A DNA stretch of 64,000 nucleotides from Coriobacteriaceae bacterium (GCA_902363875.1 CABJBO010000006.1:1-64000); one strand, 5' to 3'; shown: positions 38,515 through 47,343, numbered from the stretch's first letter. Numbers and translations: made by a program. Notes: a model not told the origin generated them from the sequence alone.

Positions 38515-38569
38515 TCTTGATCTGTAACAGTTCCAAGGCCGGAAACGGGCTAGATGTTACAGATTAAGA
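38515..38569. repeat. Palindromic repeat, family B, copy 1
   Basis: The arms tcttgatctgtaaca (38515-38529) and tgttacagattaaga (38555-38569) are inverted repeats with one G:T pair. A smaller stem (gttcc/ggaac-like) lies inside. A second copy follows 81 bp later. Confidence 0.82.
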
Positions 38570-38595
38570 TTATTTAGGTCGATATCGGTCGTTTG

Positions 38596-38650
38596 TCTCG
38601 ATCTGTAACATCTGGGCGGCTAAATCATCCCTATCTGTTACAGATCGAGA
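38596..38650. repeat. Palindromic repeat, family B, copy 2
   Basis: The arms tctcgatctgtaaca (38596-38610) and tgttacagatcgaga (38636-38650) form a perfect 15-bp inverted repeat around a 25-base loop. Both copies share the left-flank word tttgtct before gatctgtaaca. Confidence 0.85.
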
Positions 38651-38660
38651 TATATGCAGG

Positions 38661-38693
38661 AACCGCCACAAAGGTGTCCTTTGCGGCGGTTTT
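38661..38693 (+). terminator. Hairpin/terminator downstream of the GDSL gene
   Basis: The stem aaccgccacaaagg/cctttgcggcggtt (one mismatch) with a 3-base loop is followed by TTTT on the plus strand. It separates the plus-strand GDSL gene from convergent thiD. Confidence 0.6.
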
Positions 38694-38705
38694 GGGCTGC
38701 GAATC

Positions 38706-39536
38706 TTAATACTGCCACATGTGGTTGACAGGGCCGGAGCCTTTGCCCATGTTCAGGCCGGCGGCCAGAGCGCCTGTCAGGTATGCCTTGCCGGCATTGA
38801 CGGCATCGGCAAGATCCATGCCCTGGGCCAGCGCGCAGGCGATGGCGGACGAAAGCGTGCAGCCGGTGCCGTGTGTGTTGTCGGTCTCGATGCGCTTGTG
38901 GCGGAACCACGTGGTGAGCGGATCGCCCAGATGGTTGCCCTCGTCATCGAGTGGCGCGGGTTCGGCCAATACATCGTTGGCCTCGTTGACAAGATGCCCA
39001 CCCTTAACGAGGGATGCGCAACCAAAGCGGCGGGTGAGGAGCATGGCAGCATTTTGCTGTGTGCGCTCGGAGTCGACCTCGTAGTCAAGCAGGGCCATGG
39101 CCTCGGGAATGTTGGGCGTGATAACGGTCGCCAGCGGGAACAGGCGGCGGGTGAGCGCCTCGGCGGCATCTTCGGCAATCAGCCGTGCGCCCGAGGTGGC
39201 TACCATGACGGGGTCGACGACCACGTTTGTCGCGTTCCAGGCGCTCAGGCGGTCGGCGATAACCTCGATAATCTCGGCAGAGGAAACCATGCCGATCTTG
39301 ACGGCGCTGGGGCGGATATCGTCAAATACGGCGTCGATCTGCGCAGCGACGATATCAGGGGAGATATTCTGCACGGCGGTGACACCGAGCGTGTTTTGTG
39401 CGGTGATGGCGGTGATGGCCGTCTCGGCATACAGGCGGTGCGCCGTGATGGTCTTGATGTCGGCCTGAATGCCGGCGCCACCGCTGGAATCGGATCCTGC
39501 GATGGACAGGACGGCAGGTACCTTACTGCGATCCAT
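38706..39536 (-). CDS. thiD: Hydroxymethylpyrimidine/phosphomethylpyrimidine kinase
   Basis: A 276-residue ribokinase-fold enzyme. The N-terminal SIAGSDSSGGAGIQADIKT is the HMP-binding signature, KIGMVSSAEIIEVIA follows near residue 85, and the anion hole/base region DNTHGTGCTLSSAIA lies near 228. It phosphorylates HMP and HMP-P for thiamine synthesis. GGGAGCAAAC precedes the ATG on the minus strand. It is 178 bp downstream of thiC in the same direction, so the thiC riboswitch may also control it. Confidence 0.95.
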   Translation of the reverse strand: MDRSKVPAVLSIAGSDSSGGAGIQADIKTITAHRLYAETAITAITAQNTLGVTAVQNISPDIVAAQIDAVFDDIRPSAVKIGMVSSAEIIEVIADRLSAWNATNVVVDPVMVATSGARLIAEDAAEALTRRLFPLATVITPNIPEAMALLDYEVDSERTQQNAAMLLTRRFGCASLVKGGHLVNEANDVLAEPAPLDDEGNHLGDPLTTWFRHKRIETDNTHGTGCTLSSAIACALAQGMDLADAVNAGKAYLTGALAAGLNMGKGSGPVNHMWQY

Positions 39537-39593
39537 GTTTGCTCCCTTGTTCGGTCGGAATCAAATGGGTCTTTAAGCCAGCATTATAAAGAT

Positions 39594-39625
39594 GCCCGGG
39601 CCGACTCTATGTCGAACCCGGGCGG
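39594..39625 (-). other. Hairpin between thiC and thiD
   Basis: On the minus strand a cccgggc-type stem with an inner cgac/gtcg pair is followed by atctttataatg. The T-run is weak for a terminator; the TATAAT just after it could be a -10 for a separate thiD transcript. Confidence 0.45.
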
Positions 39626-39714
39626 GCGATGCAATCTTTACGCAAATGTAAGCAAATGTTCACACGTCAACAATTGACGAACACCATGTTACCGATTGTG
39701 GCTCCGGTGACGAG

Positions 39715-41049
39715 TTAGTCCTCCATGCCGAGGTCGATCGTCGTGCCTTCGAACACCTTGTTAACGGTGCGGACGGCGCACATCTTGCCGCACATGGTGC
39801 AGGTGCCCTCGGTGGCGGCGGGGGATTCTTCGTAGCGTTTCTTGCCGGTGACCGGGTCGAGAGCACACTTCCACATGGCATCCCAGTCGAGCTTGCGGCG
39901 TGCCTGGCCCATCTTGTCGTCCATGTCGCGGGCGTGCGGCACCTTCTTGGCGATATCGGCGGCGTGCGCGGCAATCTTAGTGGCCATGAGGCCATCGAGC
40001 ACGTCCTGGGCGTTGGGCAGGCACAGGTGCTCGGCCGGCGTCACGTAGCACAGGAAGTCGGCACCGGAGCTGGCGGAGATGGCGCCGCCGATGGCAGCGG
40101 TGATGTGGTCGTAACCCACGCCGATATCGGTCACCAGCGGCCCGAGCACATAGAACGGGGCATTGTGGCACAGGCGCTTCTGCAGTTTCATGTTGGCGGC
40201 GATCTCGTCGAGCGCCATGTGACCCGGGCCCTCGACCATGACCTGGACGCCGGCGGCCCAAGCGCGCTTGCACAGCTTGCCCAGCTCGATCATCTCAGCG
40301 GTCTCGGTGGCATCGTTGGAGTCGTAGAGGCAGCCCGGGCGGCAGGAGTCGCCGAGCGAAATCGTCACGTCGTACTCGTGGCAAATCTCGAGCAGCTCGT
40401 CAAAGTACTCGTAGAAGGGGTTTTCGTTGCCGGTGACCTCCATCCAGCCAAACAGTAGCGAGCCGCCGCGACTGACGATGTTCATCAGGCGGCCGGTCTC
40501 CTTAAAGGTCTTGGTGACCGACTTGTTGATGCCGCAGTGGATGGTCATAAAGTCCACGCCATCCTCGGCGTGCGCGCGCACGACCTCGAACAGGTCGTCC
40601 TTGGTCAGCTTGACCAGCGGCTTTTCCATGTAGCCGATGGCGTCGTACATGGGGACGGTGCCCACCATGAGCGGCGTCTCGTCGATGAGCTGCTGGCGGA
40701 ACTGGCGCGTTTTGCCCGAGTTGGAAAGGTCCATGATGGCGTCGGCGCCAAAGTCCTCGGCGATCTTGACCTTCTTCCATTCCTCGGCGGCATCGGCCTT
40801 GTCGCCCGAGATGCCCAGGTTGACGTTGACCTTGGTGGACAGGCCCTCGCCGACACCAAAGGCGCGCATGCCCTTTTTGATATGCACGATGTTGGCGGGA
40901 ATGGCGATGCGGCCGTCGGCCACGCGCTCGCGGATGTACTCGGGGTCGCGATGCTCGCGCTCGGCGACTTCCTTCATCTGCGGCGTGATCTGCCCGGCGC
41001 GGGCGAAGTCGATTTGCGTGACGAGCTTGGGCTCGGTCTGTGTGCTCAT
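39715..41049 (-). CDS. thiC: Phosphomethylpyrimidine synthase
   Basis: A 444-residue radical-SAM enzyme of the ThiC family. The C-terminal iron-sulfur motif CTMCGKMCAVR (C-x2-C-x4-C) is intact near residue 418, and the core has TIHCGINKSVTKT, SLGDSCRPGCL and MVEGPGHMALDEI. It converts aminoimidazole ribotide to HMP-P. It is of the shorter type without the extra N-terminal domain found in proteobacteria. AAGGGAG precedes ATG 41049, inside the 3' part of a TPP riboswitch, which suggests translational or combined control. Confidence 0.96.
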   Translation of the reverse strand: MSTQTEPKLVTQIDFARAGQITPQMKEVAEREHRDPEYIRERVADGRIAIPANIVHIKKGMRAFGVGEGLSTKVNVNLGISGDKADAAEEWKKVKIAEDFGADAIMDLSNSGKTRQFRQQLIDETPLMVGTVPMYDAIGYMEKPLVKLTKDDLFEVVRAHAEDGVDFMTIHCGINKSVTKTFKETGRLMNIVSRGGSLLFGWMEVTGNENPFYEYFDELLEICHEYDVTISLGDSCRPGCLYDSNDATETAEMIELGKLCKRAWAAGVQVMVEGPGHMALDEIAANMKLQKRLCHNAPFYVLGPLVTDIGVGYDHITAAIGGAISASSGADFLCYVTPAEHLCLPNAQDVLDGLMATKIAAHAADIAKKVPHARDMDDKMGQARRKLDWDAMWKCALDPVTGKKRYEESPAATEGTCTMCGKMCAVRTVNKVFEGTTIDLGMED

Positions 41050-41058
41050 TGGCACGGC

Positions 41059-41147
41059 TCCCTTCGTTGGCATTACCCATATCAGGTTTGCGGGTCAGGG
41101 CGGGCGCGCCCAGTCTCAGCCTGCCGTCTTGTCCTGCAAGCTCCCCG
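41059..41147 (-). promoter_or_regulatory. TPP riboswitch upstream of thiC
   Basis: Reading the minus strand from 41147: GGGGAGC, then the conserved pyrimidine-sensor motif GGCTGAGA, a variable arm, CCCTGACCCGCAAACCTGAT, and GGGTAATGCCAACGAAGGGAG. These are the classic THI-box segments in the right order. The terminal part overlaps the thiC ribosome site, so ligand binding would hide it. A TATACT at 41165-41170 on the minus strand could be the -10 of its promoter. Confidence 0.93.
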
Positions 41148-41220
41148 TTTATGTAATGGGCTCAAGTATAGCTCGAATGGGTACGATTGGCATAACGAGC
41201 GTGCCTGTGGGGAGGCGAAC

Positions 41221-41736
41221 ATGGAAGACAAGCATCTATATCGAGAGACGCAATGGGATGTATCGGCCGAGGAAAGCCGTGCGCACCATGGCCTTGTCGC
41301 GATTGGTTTTGCGGTGCTTGCCGTGCTGGTGATTGCCTTTTGTATCTGGACGTTTGGCGGTCACGGCGGCGCAGCATGGGAGTTCGAGGCCGACGATGCC
41401 CTGCCGATCATGACAGTGAAGGTTACGGGCGGCAATACCGTTGCCGCGCCGGGCGACTATTGGTATTCGCGCGATGGATTTGTCCAGCTTCAGCTGAGCG
41501 GTGGGTCTATTCCTGGTGAGGAAATCGAACGCGTGACGTATGATGCGGCGCTCAAAACGCTGACGGTGAAGCTCAAGAATCAGGGCGACGTGCCTACGAC
41601 TATGGATATCGCGCTGACGGAATGGCGCTTGGAGCCCCCATCGGGTGCTGCGGTGTCCGAGGTAGAGCACGTTAAGATTACCTACCAAGATGGCTCGACA
41701 AACGAAGTTGCCAAAGCCGACGGCTTGGCGGAATAG
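41221..41736 (+). CDS. Hypothetical single-pass membrane protein
   Basis: A 171-residue protein of unknown function. A charged N-terminus (about 1-23) is followed by one hydrophobic segment (HGLVAIGFAVLAVLVIAFC, about 23-42) and an extracytoplasmic domain of about 125 residues with beta character (ITLTVK-like stretches) and no Cys. GGGGAGG precedes the ATG. It is divergent from thiC and shares its promoter region. No homologous family is recognised. Confidence 0.7.
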   Translation: MEDKHLYRETQWDVSAEESRAHHGLVAIGFAVLAVLVIAFCIWTFGGHGGAAWEFEADDALPIMTVKVTGGNTVAAPGDYWYSRDGFVQLQLSGGSIPGEEIERVTYDAALKTLTVKLKNQGDVPTTMDIALTEWRLEPPSGAAVSEVEHVKITYQDGSTNEVAKADGLAE

Positions 41737-41776
41737 ACGCCGTGCCTAGGCAGCACATTCAAAAGTAGCGGTGGTC

Positions 41777-42586
41777 CTACAAGGTCTGTTCGTTCAGGAA
41801 GACCAAAGTGTTCTTATTTGAAAGCTCGGGAAAGTGACGATAACCAACGTCAAACGCGGTGAGCCCGCTTACATCCTCGAGCTTGTTTTCTGCCATCCAG
41901 CGCACCATGGAACCACGTGCCTTTTTGCTGGCGGTCGAGCGCTGGATGGGCTTACCGTTGCGGATGCCTTCGCCAAAGAGACACGTGACGACCGTGGCGT
42001 CGCCCGCGAGATGGGGCAGAACGGCTTTGGCGTACTCTACGCTGGCGAGGTTGACGATCGTGGTGTTTGAGCCTGCCGGGGCGATAGCCCGCGCGAGCTT
42101 GTCGCTCCAAAACGCATAGAGGTCTCGGGCATCGTCAACGGCGAGCTTCGCGCCCATCTCCAGCCGATATGGTTCGACGGCATGAAAGGGGCGAACGCAC
42201 CCGTAGAGGCCAGAGAGGATCCACAGGTGGCTTTGCAGCCATGCGAGCTGCGCGGAATCCATCACCTCGGGCGCCATGCTCTGGTATTGAATGCCGTGGT
42301 AGGACATGACGGCAGGGGAGAGGTGACAGGCGAGTGCGGGATTGTCGAGATCGCCGTTTTTCAGGATGGGCCCGAACTCATGCAGGGTGTTGAGGCAAGG
42401 CCCCAGCAGTTTGTCACTCACGTTCCATAGCGCCTGCAGGCTGTCGCTGCCTTCATTCCGCTCGATATCTAGCAGTGCGCGGTGGAGGCGAGCCGTCTCG
42501 CGCGCAAAGGGTGGAATGCCCAGGACTTCAAAAGCATCTTGGGCCGCGCACATCTGCTTGGCGGGCGAAATGACGACCTGCAGCAT
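41777..42586 (-). CDS. yaaA: YaaA/UPF0246-family peroxide-stress protein
   Basis: A 269-residue protein of the UPF0246 (YaaA) family. The N-terminal MLQVVISPAKQM and the central LSGLYGCVRPFHAVEPYRLEM motifs are hallmark stretches; VNLASVEYAKAV and STASKKARGSMVRW follow. YaaA lowers intracellular free iron under hydrogen peroxide stress in E. coli and binds DNA. GAGGAGAG precedes the ATG on the minus strand. Upstream lies copy 2 of the family A palindrome and then the pepC gene on the same strand. Confidence 0.9.
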   Translation of the reverse strand: MLQVVISPAKQMCAAQDAFEVLGIPPFARETARLHRALLDIERNEGSDSLQALWNVSDKLLGPCLNTLHEFGPILKNGDLDNPALACHLSPAVMSYHGIQYQSMAPEVMDSAQLAWLQSHLWILSGLYGCVRPFHAVEPYRLEMGAKLAVDDARDLYAFWSDKLARAIAPAGSNTTIVNLASVEYAKAVLPHLAGDATVVTCLFGEGIRNGKPIQRSTASKKARGSMVRWMAENKLEDVSGLTAFDVGYRHFPELSNKNTLVFLNEQTL

Positions 42587-42608
42587 GGACTCTCCTCTGC
42601 CAAAAAGG

Positions 42609-42676
42609 AAGTTGCGGTGGAATACGGTCTGTTTTGGCCGTTTATGGGCCAGTTTAGTCTGTATTTCACCGCAACT
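42609..42676. repeat. Palindromic dispersed repeat, family A, copy 2
   Basis: The arms aagttgcggtggaatac (42609-42625) and gtatttcaccgcaact (42661-42676) match the copy at 3257-3325. A second inner stem tggcc/ggcca surrounds a 7-base loop. It lies between yaaA and pepC and has no reading frame. Confidence 0.8.
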
Positions 42677-42689
42677 GATGAAGGGTTGG

Positions 42690-44087
42690 TTACGCGCGCT
42701 CGATGAAGGCCTTGTAGCCGCGATAGGCCTCGTAGATATCGGCCTTGTTAGCGACCTCCCACAGGGCGTGCATGGACAGGACGGCAACGCCAGAGTCGAT
42801 GACGTTCATGCCGTACTTAGCCATGATGTATGCGATGGTGCCGCCGCCGCCCGCGTTGACGCGACCGAGCTCGCAGGTCTGGAAGTCCACGCCGGCCTCG
42901 TCCATGATGTCGCGGATGAGGGCCACATACTCGGCGTCGGCGTCGTTAGAGCCGCCCTTGCCGCGGCTGCCCGTGTACTTGTTAAAGCACAGGCCGCGAC
43001 CCATAAAGGCTGCGTTCTTGGTTTCGAACTTGCCGGCGTAGCCCGGGTCGAAGCCGGCGGACACGTCGGAGGAGAGCATGCGGCTGCGGGCGAGCGCGCG
43101 GCGCAGGGCCAGCGGGCTATCCTCGCCGGCGAGCGTCATGATCTCGGCGACGGTGTTCTCGAAGAAGCGGCTCGTCATGCCGGTGGCACCCACGGAACCG
43201 ATCTCCTCCTTGTCGACGATGAGTGTGATGCTCGTGCGCTCCATGTTGGCGACGTTGATCTGGGCGAGCATGGACGGATAGGCGCAGACACGGTCGTCGT
43301 GGCCATAGCCCAGAATCATGGAGCGGTCGAGGCCCATGTCACGGGCGGGGCCGGCGGGCACGACCTCGATCTCGGCGGAGAGGAAGTCCTCCTCCTCGAC
43401 GTCGTACTGCTCCTTGAGGATATCCAGGAACATCTGCTTGACGGGCTCCTTGGGAGCGTCCTTGTCGTCCTCGTCAAACTTGACGGGGCGGCCGCCCACG
43501 ATCACGTCGAGGATCTCGGCGTCGACGGCGTCCTTGGCGGGCTTGGCCATCTGCTCGCTCGAGAGGTGGATCAGCAGGTCGGAGATGGTAAAGACCGGGT
43601 CGTCGGCCTTGTCACCGATGTTGATGTCGACGGTGGTGCCGTCCTTTTTGCAGATGACGCCCACGAGTGCGAGCGGGGAAGCGACCCAGTGGTAGCTCTT
43701 GACGCCGCCATAGTAGTGCGTGTCGAGGTAGGCCATGTCGCCGGCCTCGAAGGCGGGATTCTGCTTGAGGTCTAGGCGCGGCGAGTCCACGTGGGCGCCC
43801 AGGATGTTAAAGCCCTGCTCGAGCGGGGCGGTGCCCAGGTTGACGAGCATGAGGTCCTTGCCGTGGTTGGCGGCGTACACCTTGTCGCCGGCCTTGAGCG
43901 CGCGGCCCTCGGCGATCACGGTCTCCAGATTGACGTAGCCCGCCTCCTCGGCCATCTTGATACCGGCCTTGACGCACAGGCGCTCGGTCTTGTTCTCACT
44001 CAAAAACTGCTTATAGCCGCGGCAAAGCTCCTCGAGCTCCTCGATCTGCTGTGGCGTGTACTTTTTCCATGCGCTGGGACGCTCCAT
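42690..44087 (-). CDS. pepC: M18-family aminopeptidase
   Basis: A 465-residue metallopeptidase of the M18 (aspartyl aminopeptidase) family, described by annotation pipelines as aminopeptidase 1. Metal-site motifs are NILGAHVDSPRLDLK near residue 110, DKEEIGSVGATG near 290, and the C-terminal DSGVAVLSMHALWEV. It trims N-terminal residues from peptides in the cytoplasm. The frame is open further upstream across the polA promoter, but AAGGAG before ATG 44087 decides the start. The symbol is tentative because M18 enzymes carry several names. Confidence 0.85.
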   Translation of the reverse strand: MERPSAWKKYTPQQIEELEELCRGYKQFLSENKTERLCVKAGIKMAEEAGYVNLETVIAEGRALKAGDKVYAANHGKDLMLVNLGTAPLEQGFNILGAHVDSPRLDLKQNPAFEAGDMAYLDTHYYGGVKSYHWVASPLALVGVICKKDGTTVDINIGDKADDPVFTISDLLIHLSSEQMAKPAKDAVDAEILDVIVGGRPVKFDEDDKDAPKEPVKQMFLDILKEQYDVEEEDFLSAEIEVVPAGPARDMGLDRSMILGYGHDDRVCAYPSMLAQINVANMERTSITLIVDKEEIGSVGATGMTSRFFENTVAEIMTLAGEDSPLALRRALARSRMLSSDVSAGFDPGYAGKFETKNAAFMGRGLCFNKYTGSRGKGGSNDADAEYVALIRDIMDEAGVDFQTCELGRVNAGGGGTIAYIMAKYGMNVIDSGVAVLSMHALWEVANKADIYEAYRGYKAFIERA

Positions 44088-44253
44088 GACGCAGGCTCCT
44101 TTCGGATCGATCGTGCTGGTTGATGTACCGTGAGCCATCGTATCACGCGCGGGCCCGCGGCGGCAGGGAAGCCTGATGTGCGGTGGCCGCGGGGCGGGGA
44201 GCGTGTAAACTGGTGTGAGCAAACCGTGCCCAGCCCAAAGCGAGGTATTCAAT

Positions 44254-46998
44254 ATGTCTGAAAAGCGCCGTACCTTTGCCGTCATCGACGGCAACTCGCT
44301 CATGCATCGCGCCTTCCACGCCGTGCCGCCGACCATGAACGCGCCGGACGGTCGCCCCACCAACGCGATCTTTGGTTTTCTGAACATGTTCCTCAAGATG
44401 ATCGATGCCTTTAATCCCGACGGCGTTGTCGTGGCGTTTGACAAGGGCAAGCCGCGCGTGCGTATGGAGATGCTGCCGCAGTACAAGGCGCAGCGCCCGC
44501 CCATGGACCCCGACCTGCACGCGCAGTTCCCCATGATCAAGGAGCTGCTCGCCGCGCTCAACGTGCCCATTTTGCAGTCCGAGGGCTGGGAAGGCGACGA
44601 TATCCTGGGAACCATGGCGCGCCTGGGCGAGGAGGCCGGCTGCGACATGCTGCTGGTGACCGGCGACCGCGACATGTATCAGCTCGTGACCGAGCACGTC
44701 AACGTGGTCTCGACTCGCAAGGGCCTGTCCGACGTGGCGATCATGACGCCCGAGAGCGTGGACGACCTGTATCACGGCATCACGCCGGCGCTCGTGCCCG
44801 ATTTTTACGGTCTGAAGGGCGATACGTCGGACAACATTCCCGGCGTACCGGGCATCGGCCCCAAAAAGGCGAGTGCGCTCATCGCGCAGTACGGCAGCCT
44901 TGACGAGGTCATCGCGCATGCTGACGAGGTCAAGGGCAAGATGGGAGAAAACCTGCGCGCACACATCGACGACGCGCTGCTGAGCCGTAAGGTGGCGACC
45001 ATCCGCACCGATGCACCCGTTGAGCTCGATTTTGAGGCGACGTCCTTCCCGGCGTTTTCCGCCGATGAGGTTTCCGCGGCGCTGGGCACGCTTGGTATCA
45101 CCGCCATGCAGAACCGTTTCTTGGCGCTGATCGGCGGCGAGGGCGGGGCAGCTGCCAGCACGTTTGAGATTCCCGCCGTTTTGCGCGCAGCCGCCGGCGA
45201 TGCTGGCGCGCTTGGTGCCGTTGCGGCTGAGGTCTCCCGCGTGATTGATGCCGGCGAGTGGGTCGCCGCCGTGGTGGACGATGACAAGGAAGAGGGCGCG
45301 CTCTTTGGGCTGACGCGCACGCTGTGGTTGGCGACGTCCAAGGGCCTGTTTGCGCTCGAGGAGGGCGACAGTGGTGCGGCGGCTGAGGTTGAGGGCTTCA
45401 ACTTCGCCCACGGCGTGATTGCCGGCGTGCTCGCGCGTCTGTTTATGGAAGGCCGTGTGGCGAGCCCGGATATGAAGGCGCTTCTGCATGAGCTTTCGCC
45501 CATCGATTCTTCTGAGCTCGAGCTCATGGATCCGCTGGCAGTCGATTCCACGCGCATCTTCGATACCGTTGTTGCCGCCTACCTGTTGGATTCCGACCGC
45601 TCCGAGTTTGACGAGGTGTATCTGGCCGATACGTATCTGCAGATGGCGCTGCCTGCGGCGCGCGGCGCAGAGGGTGCTGGCGAGGACGCTCCTGCGCCCG
45701 CCGCTCGCACGGCGGCCTTGACGCTGGCGCTGGTTGCACCGCTGCGTGACCGCATGGCCCGCGAGAACGCCGCCAACGTGTTCGATGGGATCGAGATGCC
45801 GCTCGTGCCGGTGCTTGCCAAGATGGAGCGCGCGGGCATGCTCGTGGACCCCGACCGCCTGCACAGTCTGTCCGAGGGCCTGGCGACCCAGATTGCCGAT
45901 GTCGAGCGCAGCATTCGCGACCTGGCCGGCGACGAGACCTTTAACATCGGCAGCCCCATGCAACTCTCGCACGTGCTGTTTGATGTTATGGGACTTCCGA
46001 CCAAGGGCCTCAAAAAGACCAAGCGCGGCTACTATTCGACCAACGCCAAGGTGCTGAGCGACCTTGCCCGCGACCATGAGATCGTGCGCCTGATTTTGGA
46101 CTGGCGTGAGAAGTCCAAGATTAAGTCGACCTATCTGGACACGCTGGGCCCGCTGCGCCGTGGTGACGGGCGTGTGCACACCACGTACAACCAGACCATC
46201 ACCGCGACGGGGCGTTTGTCTTCGAGCGACCCCAATCTGCAAAACATTCCGACGCGCTCGGAGCTGGGGCGTACCGTCAAGACGGCGTTCTCGGCGGGCG
46301 AGGGCAGCGTCTTTTTGGCGGTGGACTACTCGCAGATCGAGCTGCGCCTGCTCGCGCATCTTTCGGGTGACGAGCACCTGGTGCGCGCCTTCAACGAGGG
46401 CGAGGACTTCCATGCCGAGACGGCCGCGCGCGTATTTGGCGTGCCGGTGTCCGAGGTGACACCCGACCTGCGTAGCCGCGCCAAGGCCGTGAACTTTGGC
46501 ATCGTGTACGGTCAGCAGGCCTATGGTCTGTCGCAGTCGCTGCACATCTCGATGGCCGAGGCGCGCGATATGATCGATCGCTACTACGAGGCCTACCCGG
46601 GCGTGCGCACGTTCCTCGACAATGTGGTGGCGCGAGCCAAGCAGACGGGCTATGCCGAGACCATGTATGGCCGCAGACGCCATATTCCCGAGCTCAAGGC
46701 CAAAAACCCACAGCTCCGCGGCTTTGGTGAGCGCACGGCCATGAACCACCCCATGCAGGGCACCGCCGCCGACATCATCAAGATCGCCATGGCCCGCGTA
46801 AGCCGCCGCCTGGAAGAAGAGGGTTTTGCCGCCCACATGATCTTGCAGGTACACGACGAACTGGACTTTGAGTGCCCCGTCAACGAAGTCGAGCGCCTAA
46901 CCACCATGGTCCGCGACGTCATGGAACACGTCGTAGACCTCCGCGTACCGTTGATCGCCGAAGCCAGCACCGGCATAACCTGGGCCGACGCGAAATAG
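44254..46998 (+). CDS. polA: DNA polymerase I
   Basis: A 914-residue polymerase. The N-terminal 5'-3' exonuclease domain (about 1-290) contains GWEGDDILGTMA and YGLKGDTSDNIPGVPG. The middle region (about 300-500) corresponds to the 3'-5' exonuclease domain but shows no DxE motif, so proofreading is probably lost. The polymerase domain has motif A VDYSQIELR, motif B RSRAKAVNFGIVYG and motif C QVHDELDFE. It fills gaps and removes Okazaki primers. GAGG precedes ATG 44254; an upstream start at 44215 is less likely. Confidence 0.96.
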   Translation: MSEKRRTFAVIDGNSLMHRAFHAVPPTMNAPDGRPTNAIFGFLNMFLKMIDAFNPDGVVVAFDKGKPRVRMEMLPQYKAQRPPMDPDLHAQFPMIKELLAALNVPILQSEGWEGDDILGTMARLGEEAGCDMLLVTGDRDMYQLVTEHVNVVSTRKGLSDVAIMTPESVDDLYHGITPALVPDFYGLKGDTSDNIPGVPGIGPKKASALIAQYGSLDEVIAHADEVKGKMGENLRAHIDDALLSRKVATIRTDAPVELDFEATSFPAFSADEVSAALGTLGITAMQNRFLALIGGEGGAAASTFEIPAVLRAAAGDAGALGAVAAEVSRVIDAGEWVAAVVDDDKEEGALFGLTRTLWLATSKGLFALEEGDSGAAAEVEGFNFAHGVIAGVLARLFMEGRVASPDMKALLHELSPIDSSELELMDPLAVDSTRIFDTVVAAYLLDSDRSEFDEVYLADTYLQMALPAARGAEGAGEDAPAPAARTAALTLALVAPLRDRMARENAANVFDGIEMPLVPVLAKMERAGMLVDPDRLHSLSEGLATQIADVERSIRDLAGDETFNIGSPMQLSHVLFDVMGLPTKGLKKTKRGYYSTNAKVLSDLARDHEIVRLILDWREKSKIKSTYLDTLGPLRRGDGRVHTTYNQTITATGRLSSSDPNLQNIPTRSELGRTVKTAFSAGEGSVFLAVDYSQIELRLLAHLSGDEHLVRAFNEGEDFHAETAARVFGVPVSEVTPDLRSRAKAVNFGIVYGQQAYGLSQSLHISMAEARDMIDRYYEAYPGVRTFLDNVVARAKQTGYAETMYGRRRHIPELKAKNPQLRGFGERTAMNHPMQGTAADIIKIAMARVSRRLEEEGFAAHMILQVHDELDFECPVNEVERLTTMVRDVMEHVVDLRVPLIAEASTGITWADAK

Positions 46999-47046
46999 GG
47001 AAGCACTCCGTAAGGCAAGCTCGCCCAAGACGCAAGCCCCCACATA

Positions 47047-47086
47047 CTTAAGATTTGGGACAAACACTACTGATTAATTTGACCCA
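47047..47086. repeat. Dispersed repeat, family C, copy 1 (degenerate)
   Basis: cttaagatttgggacaaa (47047-47064) and ctgattaatttgaccca (47070-47086) match the copy at 59205-59244. Here the inverted arms tgggacaaa/tttgaccca carry one mismatch. Confidence 0.7.
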
Positions 47087-47098
47087 CAGTAACCAAAA

Positions 47099-47135
47099 CA
47101 GAGGGGAGCCCCTCCCAACAAGGAGCTCCCCTCTG
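47099..47135 (-). terminator. Convergent terminator between polA and the HAD gene
   Basis: A perfect 11-bp stem pairs 47099-47109 with 47125-47135. On the minus strand it is followed by TTTTGG, which fits termination of the HAD gene; there is no T-run on the plus side. Confidence 0.65.
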
Positions 47136-47202
47136 CTCAAATCATTTCAGCTAAGTATCTAGACACTCAAGACGCCATCTTGGCGGCAGGAAAGTAAACC
47201 TA

Positions 47203-47332
47203 GGACCTGGCCGGGCGGCGCGGATTAGTTTTTCGTAGATTCCGCACGAGCCGGAAAGCACTTAATGTGCTTTCCGAGCGAGCCCAGGACCTGACCGAAC
47301 GAAAAACTAATCCGCGCCGCCCGGCCAGGTCC
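47203..47332. repeat. Large perfect inverted repeat (34-bp arms)
   Basis: The arms 47203-47236 and 47299-47332 are a perfect 34-bp inverted repeat. The 62-base spacer holds a second perfect 10-bp hairpin (47252-47261 with 47267-47276) and a partial copy of the outer arm (ccaggacctgacc). It sits between the convergent polA and HAD genes and has no T-run. Confidence 0.88.
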
Positions 47333-47343
47333 GACGAGCCACG

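Noticed and set aside
44088-44675. Upstream extension of the M18 aminopeptidase frame by about 196 codons
   Set aside because: It runs across the polA promoter and antisense to polA, has no family counterpart and no ribosome site; ATG 44087 with AAGGAG is the better start.
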